This document shows, piece by piece, positions 5,008 to 10,970 of a DNA stretch of 21,053 nucleotides. The stretch is from a virus. The DNA lies in IMG/VR virus record IMGVR_UViG_3300042556_001069, positions 1 to 21,053 of that record; one strand, written 5' to 3'. The first letter of the stretch is position 1, and each line of letters starts with the position of its first letter. Below the pieces are notes generated by a model. It saw nothing but the letters and a program-made list of their open reading frames with translations. It was not told where the DNA came from and ran no database searches. The position numbers and the translations under genes are program-made.

Positions 5008-5016
5008 TGCTATAAT
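5008..5016 (+). promoter_or_regulatory. Extended -10 (TGC-TATAAT), leaderless start at 5023
   Basis: TGC (5008-5010) then TATAAT (5011-5016) and six nucleotides to the ATG; a weak -35 TGGTCA lies 17 bp upstream. Confidence 0.7.
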
Positions 5017-5022
5017 TAAACC

Positions 5023-5109
5023 ATGAAACCTTTTCTCATTATAATGCTTGGCCTATTCATATTTCTAAACTATATGGCTTACCTACAACAGGTCCGTATG
5101 GGTGGATAA
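5023..5109 (+). CDS. Very small membrane protein (28 aa)
   Basis: A leaderless-type start is followed by a hydrophobic segment (FLIIMLGLFIFLNYMAYL) spanning residues 4-21 and a short basic end. It stops 3 nt before the ATG of the cupin-like oxygenase, so it may be a leader or a membrane micropeptide translated upstream of that gene. No family is recognised. The well-placed promoter and the strongly hydrophobic composition support it. Confidence 0.55.
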   Translation: MKPFLIIMLGLFIFLNYMAYLQQVRMGG

Positions 5110-5112
5110 ACA

Positions 5113-5613
5113 ATGATAGACAACTATAAACTCATAGAAAACTACTTCCCTATCAATACAGACTGGCAAACAGCATTAAATATCCTATACAAAAACTCAG
5201 AAGGATCACAAAGACCCAACACACTATGGTTTAAGATAAAAAACCGTAGACTATTTGATGACATTCCAGACCTAAGACCTTTCTTTGAAAAGTTAAACAA
5301 AGACTTTGGTTCAGACTTCTTTGAGGAATGTACCTATTATGATGACTGGTTTGCTGGTCGCTGTAACTGTAAGGCTGTATGGCACATGGATGGGCCAGTC
5401 ATATCATTAGATGGTGGAACTGTAAGCGCACATAGAGATGTAAGTGATGCTTCCTATATCCAAGTACTTGGCAAATCATTTTGGAAATTGGGGGAGGAAG
5501 TAATAACTCTCAATCCTGGGGATATCCTTTTCCTATCTAATGAAATTACTCATGAGGTATGGGGAGAAGGCCCAAGAATGGGTATTCTTAACATGGCTAT
5601 AAAACCACGGTAA
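5113..5613 (+). CDS. Cupin/JmjC-like 2OG-Fe(II) oxygenase candidate (166 aa)
   Basis: A double-stranded beta-helix fold is suggested by the metal triad His107-Arg-Asp109 (SAHRDVSDASY), His147 (ITHEVWGEG) and the strand signature LNPGDILFLSNEITH typical of cupin_8/JmjC-like enzymes. Arg155 could bind the co-substrate carboxylate. The N-terminal 90 residues are helical and carry CNC near the core. It is unlike the three P4H-type oxygenases in the window, so the region combines two oxygenase subfamilies. It follows the 28-aa membrane ORF and converges on the GIY-YIG-like gene with 7 nt between the stops. Substrate unknown. Confidence 0.75.
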   Translation: MIDNYKLIENYFPINTDWQTALNILYKNSEGSQRPNTLWFKIKNRRLFDDIPDLRPFFEKLNKDFGSDFFEECTYYDDWFAGRCNCKAVWHMDGPVISLDGGTVSAHRDVSDASYIQVLGKSFWKLGEEVITLNPGDILFLSNEITHEVWGEGPRMGILNMAIKPR

Positions 5614-5620
5614 ATAAAGA

Positions 5621-5944
5621 TTACGTATCGCTTTGCGATTCCTTTATAGCCCTATTGACCATACGGATCAAGGCCTTTCGGCTTATCTTCGATGCATCAA
5701 ATGTCTCCGTATATCCCCCTTGTGGCATATCTTCCTTACTGAGGTAATGGCCATATCTATTAGTAAGGGTTTGTACTACTATGGTTTCTATTGCTCTTGC
5801 TCTATCCCGTTCGGAAAATGCCCAATACTTGATCAATATCCAACCCTTGGTCCTATGGCTTGCAAACCTTCTACCTGACACATCTGATATACCTATCTTG
5901 ACAGCCTTATGTATGGGGCTATAGAGTATATATAGTAGGGTCAT
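5621..5944 (-). CDS. GIY-YIG superfamily nuclease-like protein (107 aa)
   Basis: The N-terminus LLYILYSPIHKAVKIGIS follows the T5orf172/MUG113-type version of the GIY-YIG fold, in which 'YIL...KIGIS' replaces the classic GIY...YIG strands. Arg25/Arg26 and Glu53 (AIETIVVQ) are placed like the catalytic Arg and metal-binding Glu. Such small domains occur as free-standing homing or phage nucleases. It has a leaderless-type start (TATAAT at 5956-5951) and a promoter that overlaps the divergent one for 5993. A degenerate or non-catalytic member cannot be excluded. Confidence 0.7.
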   Translation of the reverse strand: MTLLYILYSPIHKAVKIGISDVSGRRFASHRTKGWILIKYWAFSERDRARAIETIVVQTLTNRYGHYLSKEDMPQGGYTETFDASKISRKALIRMVNRAIKESQSDT

Positions 5945-5950
5945 ATGTCT

Positions 5951-5956
5951 ATTATA
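5951..5956 (-). promoter_or_regulatory. -10 TATAAT, leaderless start at 5944
   Basis: TATAAT on the - strand, six nucleotides before the ATG. It lies immediately next to the -35 of the divergent promoter. Confidence 0.65.
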
Positions 5957-5957
5957 C

Positions 5958-5986
5958 TTGACATCCCCCGCAAAATCTGAGATACT
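5958..5986 (+). promoter_or_regulatory. Promoter, leaderless start at 5993
   Basis: TTGACA (5958-5963), 17 bp, GATACT (5981-5986), six nucleotides to the ATG. It overlaps the divergent promoter of the 5944 gene, so the two probably exclude each other. Confidence 0.7.
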
Positions 5987-5992
5987 TGATTT

Positions 5993-6238
5993 ATGAGATG
6001 TAAAGCACTAACCAAAAAGAAAACCCCTTGCAGCATAGATGTTGAGGATTTTCGCAAAAATGGTTTGTGCCATGTCCATGATCCTGATGGAAAGTTTAAA
6101 ATACAGCAGAGGAACAAGGGCTGGCAAGACCATACTGTCATTGGTGTATGTGACCATAAATGGTATATGCGTGATGTAGGCATTCAGTGTAGCAAATGCT
6201 TTGAGGTTTGGAAGCAAGATGAGGATAGTAACCAATAG
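5993..6238 (+). CDS. Small protein with two zinc sites (81 aa)
   Basis: Two Cys/His sets are visible: Cys3, Cys13, Cys26 and His29 in a 'RCKALTKKKTPC...GLCHVH' pattern seen in small phage zinc proteins, and Cys53, His55, Cys66 and Cys69 forming a zinc-ribbon-like C-terminal half. Both would bind one zinc each. The N-terminal motif is conserved among phages but has no assigned function that I know. The leaderless promoter fixes the start. Confidence 0.75.
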   Translation: MRCKALTKKKTPCSIDVEDFRKNGLCHVHDPDGKFKIQQRNKGWQDHTVIGVCDHKWYMRDVGIQCSKCFEVWKQDEDSNQ

Positions 6239-6253
6239 TGCCCGTGTAGGGCA
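6239..6253 (+). terminator. Small hairpin after the 5993 gene
   Basis: TGCCC (6239-6243) pairs with GGGCA (6249-6253) directly after the stop codon. No T-run follows, so termination would be weak. An AAGGTTTG motif (6258-6265) lies just downstream. Confidence 0.45.
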
Positions 6254-6276
6254 TAGGAAGGTTTGTAACTTCTATT

Positions 6277-6305
6277 TTGCGCCGAACTTTAAAACATGAT
6301 ATAAT
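6277..6305 (+). promoter_or_regulatory. Promoter with extended -10, leaderless start at 6312
   Basis: TTGCGC (6277-6282), 17 bp, TATAAT (6300-6305) preceded by TGA, then six nucleotides to the ATG at 6312. Confidence 0.72.
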
Positions 6306-6311
6306 CAATAG

Positions 6312-6437
6312 ATGAATAAATCTAAGTGTTTTTTTTGCAACAAGGACGCAACACATTACGATATTGTGGTCGATCATGCCGACTATGTAGTTGCAGATGT
6401 CTGCTTAGACCATCTATCTATGGGTCTTGTCTCATAA
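6312..6437 (+). CDS. Small zinc-knuckle protein (41 aa)
   Basis: Cys6-x2-Cys9 near the N-terminus and Cys31-x2-His34 near the C-terminus give a four-ligand zinc site. The layout is like that of the 49-residue protein at 17936-18085, so the two may be distant relatives. The leaderless promoter defines the start. It precedes an oxygenase gene by 24 nt and is probably co-transcribed with it. Function unknown. Confidence 0.68.
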   Translation: MNKSKCFFCNKDATHYDIVVDHADYVVADVCLDHLSMGLVS

Positions 6438-6461
6438 AATAAAAGAAAGAGGCAAGGACAT

Positions 6462-7232
6462 ATGAAATATAACAAAGAAGAATATAAAGAGCAAGACATA
6501 CTGAGATTGTCAGAAATTTGGGAGCCAAGAAAAGAATACATAGAAAAAGACCTATGGGTAATCAGAGACTTTCTGTCAGATGAAGAACTAGATTGGCTAA
6601 ACAAAGAAGCAAACGATCCATTTGGATGGTACGACACAATGAGATCCCCATACGGCAGAAACACTAAGAATAAGTTTTTGGGGTATATTCCAGAATATGA
6701 CAAAAATGGAAGAATGCTTGTTCCTAATAGTGGTTCGAGTACTAGATACAGAGACCCAGTTATTTTTATAGAAAAAAGAATAGAATCTGTTGTTCCAAAA
6801 TATTTCGGTGGTGCTGGTGCCCTTCAGTCTTTTTTTGAAGTTTCTGATGAGCAAATTTTTAGAGAACTTGGAAGAAGAGATGTAGACTATGCAATGGGAT
6901 GGCATTACGAAAGAGACGATAGCGATGACGAAGAGCAGCAAAAAACAATTGTAGAAAACTCAAAGACAGATAATAAAAAAATTATCAGTGAAAGTAAAAT
7001 ATCTGCATCATTTAGTGTTTATATAAATGACAATTTTGATGGAGGTATTTTAGAATTTAAAAATAAAGAATATTCTATAAAGCCAGAAGTAGGGATGCTT
7101 GTTAATGTTCCACTATACAAAGAGTTTGAGCATAGAGTTACCAAAGTCACTAATGGTAATCGTCACACAATTTATGGAAGGTGCTGGGACAGCATAGAAG
7201 GAAAGTATACCTCTACAGATGAAGATTGCTAA
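6462..7232 (+). CDS. 2OG-Fe(II) oxygenase, long paralogue (256 aa)
   Basis: P4H-type oxygenase closely related to the protein at 8717-9400. Ligands are His148-x-Glu150 (GWHYERDD) and His224 (FEHRVTKV); Arg234 (GNRHTIYG) is the likely 2-oxoglutarate anchor. Glu in place of the usual Asp in the HxD motif is uncommon but known in the superfamily. Shared blocks include the N-terminal WVIRDFLSDEELDWL, WYDTMRSPYGR and the C-terminal DEDC. Compared with its paralogue it has a Lys/Asp/Glu-rich insert (about 152-178) next to the metal site and a longer N-terminus. AAGGA lies upstream of the ATG. Substrate unknown. Confidence 0.85.
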   Translation: MKYNKEEYKEQDILRLSEIWEPRKEYIEKDLWVIRDFLSDEELDWLNKEANDPFGWYDTMRSPYGRNTKNKFLGYIPEYDKNGRMLVPNSGSSTRYRDPVIFIEKRIESVVPKYFGGAGALQSFFEVSDEQIFRELGRRDVDYAMGWHYERDDSDDEEQQKTIVENSKTDNKKIISESKISASFSVYINDNFDGGILEFKNKEYSIKPEVGMLVNVPLYKEFEHRVTKVTNGNRHTIYGRCWDSIEGKYTSTDEDC

Positions 7233-7463
7233 ATGAATAAAAGAATACTTAAAGATGGTTCAGAGGTTGACTCTTTTGATAAGCCAGTTGATTTAATTAT
7301 TCACACTAAAGCCCCTGAAAAATGGAAACTAACTGATTTAGAAACAGGCGAAGAGTATCTTGGATCTGAAATAATTACTGACTTTGCAGAAATATTAAGA
7401 GAAAAAGTAAACACAAACAAAATAGGCACTTGGGTAAAAACCAAGGGCAAGCAAGTTGACTAA
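7233..7463 (+). CDS. Hypothetical protein (76 aa)
   Basis: The ATG immediately follows the TAA of the oxygenase gene, so translation is probably by re-initiation. The protein has a predicted beta-rich first half (LIIHTKAPEKWKLTDLETGEEY) that could form a small barrel and a basic C-terminus. No family is recognised. Its place directly behind an oxygenase suggests a shared transcript; a partner or substrate role is only a guess. Confidence 0.7.
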   Translation: MNKRILKDGSEVDSFDKPVDLIIHTKAPEKWKLTDLETGEEYLGSEIITDFAEILREKVNTNKIGTWVKTKGKQVD

Positions 7464-7484
7464 ACCCTTACTTTAAGGTATACT
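7456..7484 (+). promoter_or_regulatory. Promoter, leaderless start at 7491
   Basis: TTGACT (7456-7461), 17 bp, TATACT (7479-7484), six nucleotides to the ATG. The stretch TTAAGGTATACT is shared with the promoter at 10676-10704. Confidence 0.82.
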
Positions 7485-7490
7485 AAATAT

Positions 7491-7772
7491 ATGGAACAAT
7501 GGATTAACGACTATGCCTCATGGGTGCTTGCCCTAAGCGGTGTTGCTGCAATATATTTTATTGGTAGAAAGCATATATGGGGATGGATCTGGGCTACTCT
7601 TAATGAGGCCATGTGGATATACTATGCAGTAAGTACCAAGCAATATGGTTTTATTTTTGCTGCTATCGCATACTCTGTTGTTTATATTAAGTCTTATAGG
7701 CACTGGAAAGACTTAGAGTCGGATAAGTTATCTTGGCATAAGTTCCTTGGCTTAGTTTGGTCCCGTCGATGA
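7491..7772 (+). CDS. Small membrane protein, PnuC-like (93 aa)
   Basis: Three hydrophobic segments (about residues 10-25, 29-47 and 52-68) separated by short basic or aromatic loops, with WIWATLNEAMWIYYAVSTKQYGF and YSVVYIKSYRHW. The Trp/Asn/Tyr pattern and final 'Y...W' resemble half of a PnuC-type nicotinamide riboside transporter; phages carry pnuC genes for NAD salvage, but a full PnuC is about twice this long. It may be a dimerising half-size protein or an unrelated membrane protein. The start is fixed by the leaderless promoter. Confidence 0.6.
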   Translation: MEQWINDYASWVLALSGVAAIYFIGRKHIWGWIWATLNEAMWIYYAVSTKQYGFIFAAIAYSVVYIKSYRHWKDLESDKLSWHKFLGLVWSRR

Positions 7773-7975
7773 TTAACATGGAGATTCCTGATCCTTTTCA
7801 AACCTTCGTAGCCAAGAAGTATGCTAACGCTAAAGGCTATGTGCATGACTTCTTTACTGGGGAATGGTCTTATAAGTGTAGTGCTTGTAAGGATGATCTT
7901 TATGCTCCATCTCGCAAAATTATGACAAAGATTAGGTTATTTCATACCCGCAATGAATGCCTTGGAGGGTACTGA
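7769..7975 (+). CDS. Small zinc-finger-like protein (68 aa)
   Basis: The start at 7769 gives an ATGA overlap with the preceding stop; an upstream in-frame ATG at 7757 is less likely. Cys37-x2-Cys40 with His59 and Cys64 form a probable zinc site in the C-terminal half (YKCSACKDDLY...RLFHTRNEC). The N-terminal half is aromatic and polar. No family is recognised. It is the first of a run of ATGA-coupled miniature genes that continues to 8335. Confidence 0.65.
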   Translation: MINMEIPDPFQTFVAKKYANAKGYVHDFFTGEWSYKCSACKDDLYAPSRKIMTKIRLFHTRNECLGGY

Positions 7976-8121
7976 TGAGAATTAAAGTTAATCGTGGTAC
8001 ACAGACTGCTGGTTACTCTATTGGGTTTTATCTATACAATTGGGGATATCCTATTGCCAATGAGTGGGAGTTGGGTGTATACTTTTTAAAGTGGTATATA
8101 GGAGTGGAGTTGTTTAGATGA
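7975..8121 (+). CDS. Small aromatic-rich hypothetical protein (48 aa)
   Basis: It shares one base with the stop of the preceding gene (TGATG) and ends in an ATGA overlap with the next. The product is rich in Tyr, Trp and Phe (GYSIGFYLYNWGYPIANEWELG) and could be a small membrane-associated or barrel-forming peptide. No family is recognised. A GGAGGG at 7964-7969 serves as Shine-Dalgarno. Confidence 0.6.
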   Translation: MRIKVNRGTQTAGYSIGFYLYNWGYPIANEWELGVYFLKWYIGVELFR

Positions 8122-8237
8122 ACGAAGCAGAGTTTGACCAAGAATTTAATTTAGAAGACATTACGAACGCCATAGTTAATCAGGCTAAGGCTGATGTTAA
8201 GTCTAAGTTTGGAAATAAGAAACGGCATAGACAATGA
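8118..8237 (+). CDS. Small charged hypothetical protein (39 aa)
   Basis: Defined by ATGA overlaps at both ends. The sequence has an acidic N-terminus (NEAEFDQEFNLEDI) and a basic C-terminus (KKRHRQ), consistent with a short helix that could bind nucleic acid or act as an adaptor. No family is recognised; the coupling geometry is the main support. Confidence 0.55.
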   Translation: MNEAEFDQEFNLEDITNAIVNQAKADVKSKFGNKKRHRQ

Positions 8238-8335
8238 CATGCCCTACCTGTAAAATGGATAAAGAAAACATTGAGTACTGGGATACTCATCAAACCATGA
8301 GCGATTACAGGGTGTGGTGTGCCAAGAGAGCCTAA
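8234..8335 (+). CDS. Miniature Cys-motif protein (33 aa)
   Basis: Starts in an ATGA overlap. It has Cys3-x2-Cys6 and Cys29, with His19 as a possible fourth ligand, so a zinc ribbon of minimal size is conceivable. A single CxxC knuckle with no second complete pair may mean that it is a remnant or needs a partner. Confidence 0.5.
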   Translation: MTCPTCKMDKENIEYWDTHQTMSDYRVWCAKRA

Positions 8336-8345
8336 GATTACGAAG

Positions 8346-8432
8346 ATGGACTGGAGAGCCTTGGGCTATTGGCCTGTTTACAAAGATGGAAAGAAGGTTT
8401 GGGAAAAAGATGATAAAGCATCAAAAGACTAA
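8346..8432 (+). CDS. Very small Lys/Asp-rich ORF (28 aa)
   Basis: ATG at 8346 gives DWRALGYWPVYKDGKKVWEK followed by a charged tail and TAA. The composition is protein-like (Trp-Tyr-rich beta hairpin) and it overlaps the next gene by 23 nt. A neighbouring frame also reads through this area from 8314, but its N-terminal part looks like a shadow. No Shine-Dalgarno of note; confidence is low. Confidence 0.4.
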   Translation: MDWRALGYWPVYKDGKKVWEKDDKASKD

Positions 8433-8616
8433 GATAGTTCCACTGAGATTTATTGGAAATATATGTGGTGGCTTTGCTGGTAACCATTTGTTTAAGGCTA
8501 TGTGTCTTGATGAAGATGGTGATCATGGTTGGCGTTATAAGTACCACGGGAAAATGTGGGTAATTTTAAACAAACCATATAAACTATGGGGCACATACTA
8601 TATAATGGATATATAA
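8410..8616 (+). CDS. Hypothetical protein (68 aa)
   Basis: The frame is open from 8314, but the first convincing residues begin at the ATG of 8410, giving MIKHQKTKIVPL. The central FAGNHLFKAMCLDEDGDHGW and the Trp/Tyr-rich end are compact and beta-rich, of a style I recognise in phage hypothetical proteins without assigned function. It ends 5 nt before tRNA-Glu, so the transcript probably reads into the tRNA. Confidence 0.6.
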   Translation: MIKHQKTKIVPLRFIGNICGGFAGNHLFKAMCLDEDGDHGWRYKYHGKMWVILNKPYKLWGTYYIMDI

Positions 8617-8621
8617 AAATT

Positions 8622-8693
8622 GGCCCCATCGTCCATGGGTTAGGATACCAGGCTTTCATCTTGGTGAACAGGGTTCAAGTCCCTGTGGGGCTA
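8622..8693 (+). tRNA. tRNA-Glu (TTC)
   Basis: Acceptor 8622-8628 pairs with 8686-8692 (G-T at the first position). Anticodon stem CCAGG/CTTGG encloses CTTTCAT with anticodon TTC at 8655-8657. The T arm is CAGGG-TTCAAGT-CCCTG. Discriminator A8693; CCA is not encoded. Confidence 0.93.
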
Positions 8694-8701
8694 CAAATTT
8701 G

Positions 8702-8710
8702 TGGTATCAT
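8702..8710 (+). promoter_or_regulatory. Extended -10 (TGG-TATCAT), leaderless start at 8717
   Basis: It begins 9 nt after the end of tRNA-Glu; six nucleotides separate TATCAT from the ATG. The -35 position would fall inside the tRNA. Confidence 0.6.
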
Positions 8711-8716
8711 ATAGGT

Positions 8717-9400
8717 ATGGAAAAAATATACTTAGATGAAGATAAAAAGGTTTGGATCATTGAAAACTTTCTTACACAAGAAGAATTAGACTGGTTTAAA
8801 ACTCATACAGATGACCTTAACGGATGGTACCCAACTATGAGATCGCCATACTCAAATATTTTAAACAAATTTTTAAATATTGTTCCTAAGTACGATGATA
8901 CTGGCAATATTGTTTTTCCAAACAAAGATTCAGAAGTTATTGATCTTCCCGTCTTTTCTGATCCCGACGGAATTTGGGACAGGCTTGATTCTGTCTTACC
9001 TCCAACATACAAAAGACATGCTACGCTGCAAACATTTAAGTATATGACGGATGAAGAGATTAAAGAAAATGCAAACGGATCTGCTTTAGCAGAGTATGGT
9101 GTTGCTGTAGAAGATATTGACTTCGCAATGTACTGGCATGAAGATCCTGGAGCAGAAAGCAATATAAATGCCTCATTTAGTCTTTATCTTAATGATGACT
9201 TTGATGGCGGGGAGTTAGAGTTTGGAAACCTACCAATTAAGATAAAGCCAAAGTCTGGAATGTTGGCCGTAATTCCTGGTGGAGACAAGTACAAGCATAG
9301 AGTAAACAAGGTTCTTGGACCTAACTCAAGGCACACATTGTATGGAAACTCATTTATAGACATTGAGTCTGCACCAGAAAGCACTGCAGACGACTGCTAA
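8717..9400 (+). CDS. 2OG-Fe(II) oxygenase, short paralogue (227 aa)
   Basis: ATG 8717 is preferred over 8699 because a -10-like TATCAT ends 7 nt upstream and because the N-terminus then aligns with the paralogue at 6462. Ligands are His141-x-Asp143 (YWHEDPG) and His194 (YKHRVNKV), with Arg205 (SRHTLYG) for 2-oxoglutarate. It lacks the charged insert of the paralogue and keeps the standard HxD. Both end in a DxDC or xDDC tetrapeptide, whose Cys may be functional. The two genes flank eight small genes and tRNA-Glu, so the pair arose by duplication and was then separated, or the small genes were inserted. Confidence 0.86.
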   Translation: MEKIYLDEDKKVWIIENFLTQEELDWFKTHTDDLNGWYPTMRSPYSNILNKFLNIVPKYDDTGNIVFPNKDSEVIDLPVFSDPDGIWDRLDSVLPPTYKRHATLQTFKYMTDEEIKENANGSALAEYGVAVEDIDFAMYWHEDPGAESNINASFSLYLNDDFDGGELEFGNLPIKIKPKSGMLAVIPGGDKYKHRVNKVLGPNSRHTLYGNSFIDIESAPESTADDC

Positions 9401-9405
9401 AAGAG

Positions 9406-9414
9406 TGTTATAAT
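9406..9414 (+). promoter_or_regulatory. Extended -10 (TGT-TATAAT) for the peroxidase pair
   Basis: TG-T-TATAAT begins 6 nt after the oxygenase stop. Transcription would start about 9421, leaving a leader with AGGAGG at 9430-9435 before the ATG at 9444. This is one of the few strong Shine-Dalgarno starts directly behind a promoter here. Confidence 0.7.
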
Positions 9415-9443
9415 ATCATTATAACCTTTAGGAGGTATATTAA

Positions 9444-10232
9444 ATGAAATCTATATATGACATTGAGTTGGACTCTGCCGAAGGCACTCCAAACTTTCTT
9501 CAACAATTTAAGGGCAAAGCAGTTTTGCTCATCAACACAACCGTGGGTTGTGGTAACGCTGGTCAAATGGAGTCCATTGAGTGGATACAGGAAGATATGG
9601 CAGGAGAAGACTTTACTGTTGTAGCAATTCCTACTAATGACTTCTGTGGCCCAAGCATTACAAAAGGTAAATGGTCAAAAGGTATTGAGTGTGGTCTTGA
9701 TTCAAAGAACTATGGAGAAGATGTGTATGGTGTTACATTCCCATTCTCAGAGATGATTGTTTCTAACCCCGCAGAAATTCCATTAGAAGCCCCATGGCTT
9801 GGAAAAGGTCCAGGACTTAACGGAAATGGTCAACCATTTGGAGAAAGACACGAACTTTATTTAGAAATCTCTAAGCAGATTGAAGCACTTGCTGCAGATA
9901 AAATTGAAAAAGGTATTATTGAAAAAACAGATTACGAGTCACGCTATTTAAATCAGCATGATGGTGGATTTATGATGAACGCTAACTTTGAAAAGTATTT
10001 AATTGACAAAGATGGTTATGTAGTTAAGCACTATCCTGCTACAACTCTAAACTGGGATGTAGAGCGTACTCTTAAGGAAGATCTTGCAGCACAAGGCATC
10101 TTTGCTGTAATGGGTCCAGATAGATCCGAATACATCTTTAATGAAGAGAACGCTGTTATTCGTGACCATATTGAAAGACTTATGGCTGGCGAAAGATCAC
10201 GCATTAACCCCAACTTAGTTCTATCTAACTAA
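9444..10232 (+). CDS. Glutathione-peroxidase-fold protein, divergent and enlarged (262 aa)
   Basis: Thioredoxin-fold protein related to glutathione peroxidases (usual length about 160 aa). Cys36 in NTTVGCGNAGQMES matches the peroxidatic Cys, and NANFEKYLIDKDG matches the 'WNFEKFL' block. Two of the classical tetrad residues are changed: the Gln of 'PCNQF' is Asp66 in IPTNDFCGP, and the Trp of 'WNF' is Ala170. Cys68 is a possible resolving Cys. An insert of about 50 residues (about 107-160) and a C-terminal extension of about 60 residues are atypical. The canonical paralogue follows 18 nt later in the same operon. It could be a redox chaperone or a peroxidase with altered substrate. AGGAGG drives strong translation. 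Confidence 0.8.
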   Translation: MKSIYDIELDSAEGTPNFLQQFKGKAVLLINTTVGCGNAGQMESIEWIQEDMAGEDFTVVAIPTNDFCGPSITKGKWSKGIECGLDSKNYGEDVYGVTFPFSEMIVSNPAEIPLEAPWLGKGPGLNGNGQPFGERHELYLEISKQIEALAADKIEKGIIEKTDYESRYLNQHDGGFMMNANFEKYLIDKDGYVVKHYPATTLNWDVERTLKEDLAAQGIFAVMGPDRSEYIFNEENAVIRDHIERLMAGERSRINPNLVLSN

Positions 10233-10250
10233 CAGAAAGCGAAAGCAATC

Positions 10251-10679
10251 ATGAGTATATATGATTTGTCATTTATTGACAACTCTGGCAATGAAATAAA
10301 ACTGGAAAGTTTTAAGGGTAAAAACATATTAATAGTTAACACTGCAAGCCATTGTGGTTATACAAAACAGTATGAGGACTTACAAAAAATACAAAGCGAT
10401 TCAGTAGTTGTTATTGGTTTCCCATGTAATCAGTTTGGTAACCAAGAGCCAGGTACAACAGAAGAAATTAAAACATTCTGTACAAATGTATACGGAATAA
10501 CATTTCCTATTTCTCAAAAGGTAGAGGTCAATGGTCCTAACGCACATCCAATCTATAACTATTTAAAGGGAAATTCTGGTGTTACAAACATTGGCTGGAA
10601 CTTTGAAAAATTCTTAATATCTTCTGACGGGTCAATTACTCATTATCCTAGTTCTCATCAAGTATCAGATATTGTTTGA
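10251..10679 (+). CDS. Glutathione/thioredoxin peroxidase, canonical (142 aa)
   Basis: Complete GPx signatures: peroxidatic Cys35 in NTASHCGYTKQY, Gln61 in FPCNQFGNQEP, and Trp116-Asn117 in GWNFEKFLI. Length (142) is slightly below the family norm because the C-terminal helix is short. Bacterial Cys-type GPx enzymes reduce hydroperoxides using thioredoxin or glutathione; actinobacteria mostly use mycothiol or thioredoxin. Co-transcription with the divergent GPx at 9444 suggests that the two act together. GPx genes are unusual phage cargo. The stop codon overlaps the next promoter's -35. Confidence 0.92.
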   Translation: MSIYDLSFIDNSGNEIKLESFKGKNILIVNTASHCGYTKQYEDLQKIQSDSVVVIGFPCNQFGNQEPGTTEEIKTFCTNVYGITFPISQKVEVNGPNAHPIYNYLKGNSGVTNIGWNFEKFLISSDGSITHYPSSHQVSDIV

Positions 10680-10704
10680 CAACTAGTTCATCTTAAGGTA
10701 TACT
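10676..10704 (+). promoter_or_regulatory. Promoter, leaderless start at 10711
   Basis: TTGACA (10676-10681, overlapping the GPx stop), 17 bp, TATACT (10699-10704), six nucleotides to the ATG. Confidence 0.83.
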
Positions 10705-10710
10705 TGAGTT

Positions 10711-10884
10711 ATGAGTATAGATGAAATGACACTAAGAGAAGAAATAGCAAAGGCTATAGAGTTAATCCCTATTGAGACTGCGGTAACAAATGCTTTAGGT
10801 ATGCGTATTGCAGCAGCAAAGGTTGCAAGAGGAGATGGCAACTATATGAGTAGTTTATTTGAGAGACAGGTGGATTTTGAATGA
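10711..10884 (+). CDS. Small helical hypothetical protein (57 aa)
   Basis: Leaderless-type start behind a near-perfect promoter. The sequence is helical (EMTLREEIAKAIELIPIETA, then MRIAAAKVARG), with no recognisable domain. It ends in an ATGA overlap with a 29-aa membrane ORF. Possibly a small DNA- or protein-binding factor, but this is not supported by any motif. Confidence 0.65.
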   Translation: MSIDEMTLREEIAKAIELIPIETAVTNALGMRIAAAKVARGDGNYMSSLFERQVDFE

Positions 10885-10970
10885 TTAGTTTATTCTTTTT
10901 AATACCAGCATTTATTGCAGGTTACGTAGCATGTTACTTTATTATGACATACAGGGTTAACCAAGATTAA
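10881..10970 (+). CDS. Very small membrane protein (29 aa)
   Basis: ATGA overlap with the previous gene. Residues 2-23 form one hydrophobic segment (ISLFFLIPAFIAGYVACYF) followed by a short polar end, as in phage membrane micropeptides. It overlaps the probable ATT start of the HAD phosphatase by 5 nt (ATTAA), suggesting coupling. Confidence 0.55.
   Translation: MISLFFLIPAFIAGYVACYFIMTYRVNQD

Noticed and set aside
6383-6941. Long - strand ORFs opposite the 6462 oxygenase
   Set aside because: They are antisense shadows of a gene with clear catalytic motifs and have no independent start signals.
3395-8340. Recurrent ATTACGA strings (3395, 3428, 4098, 4281, 6355, 8161, 8335)
   Set aside because: They occur both in and between genes without fixed distance to starts or to each other, so no function is inferred.
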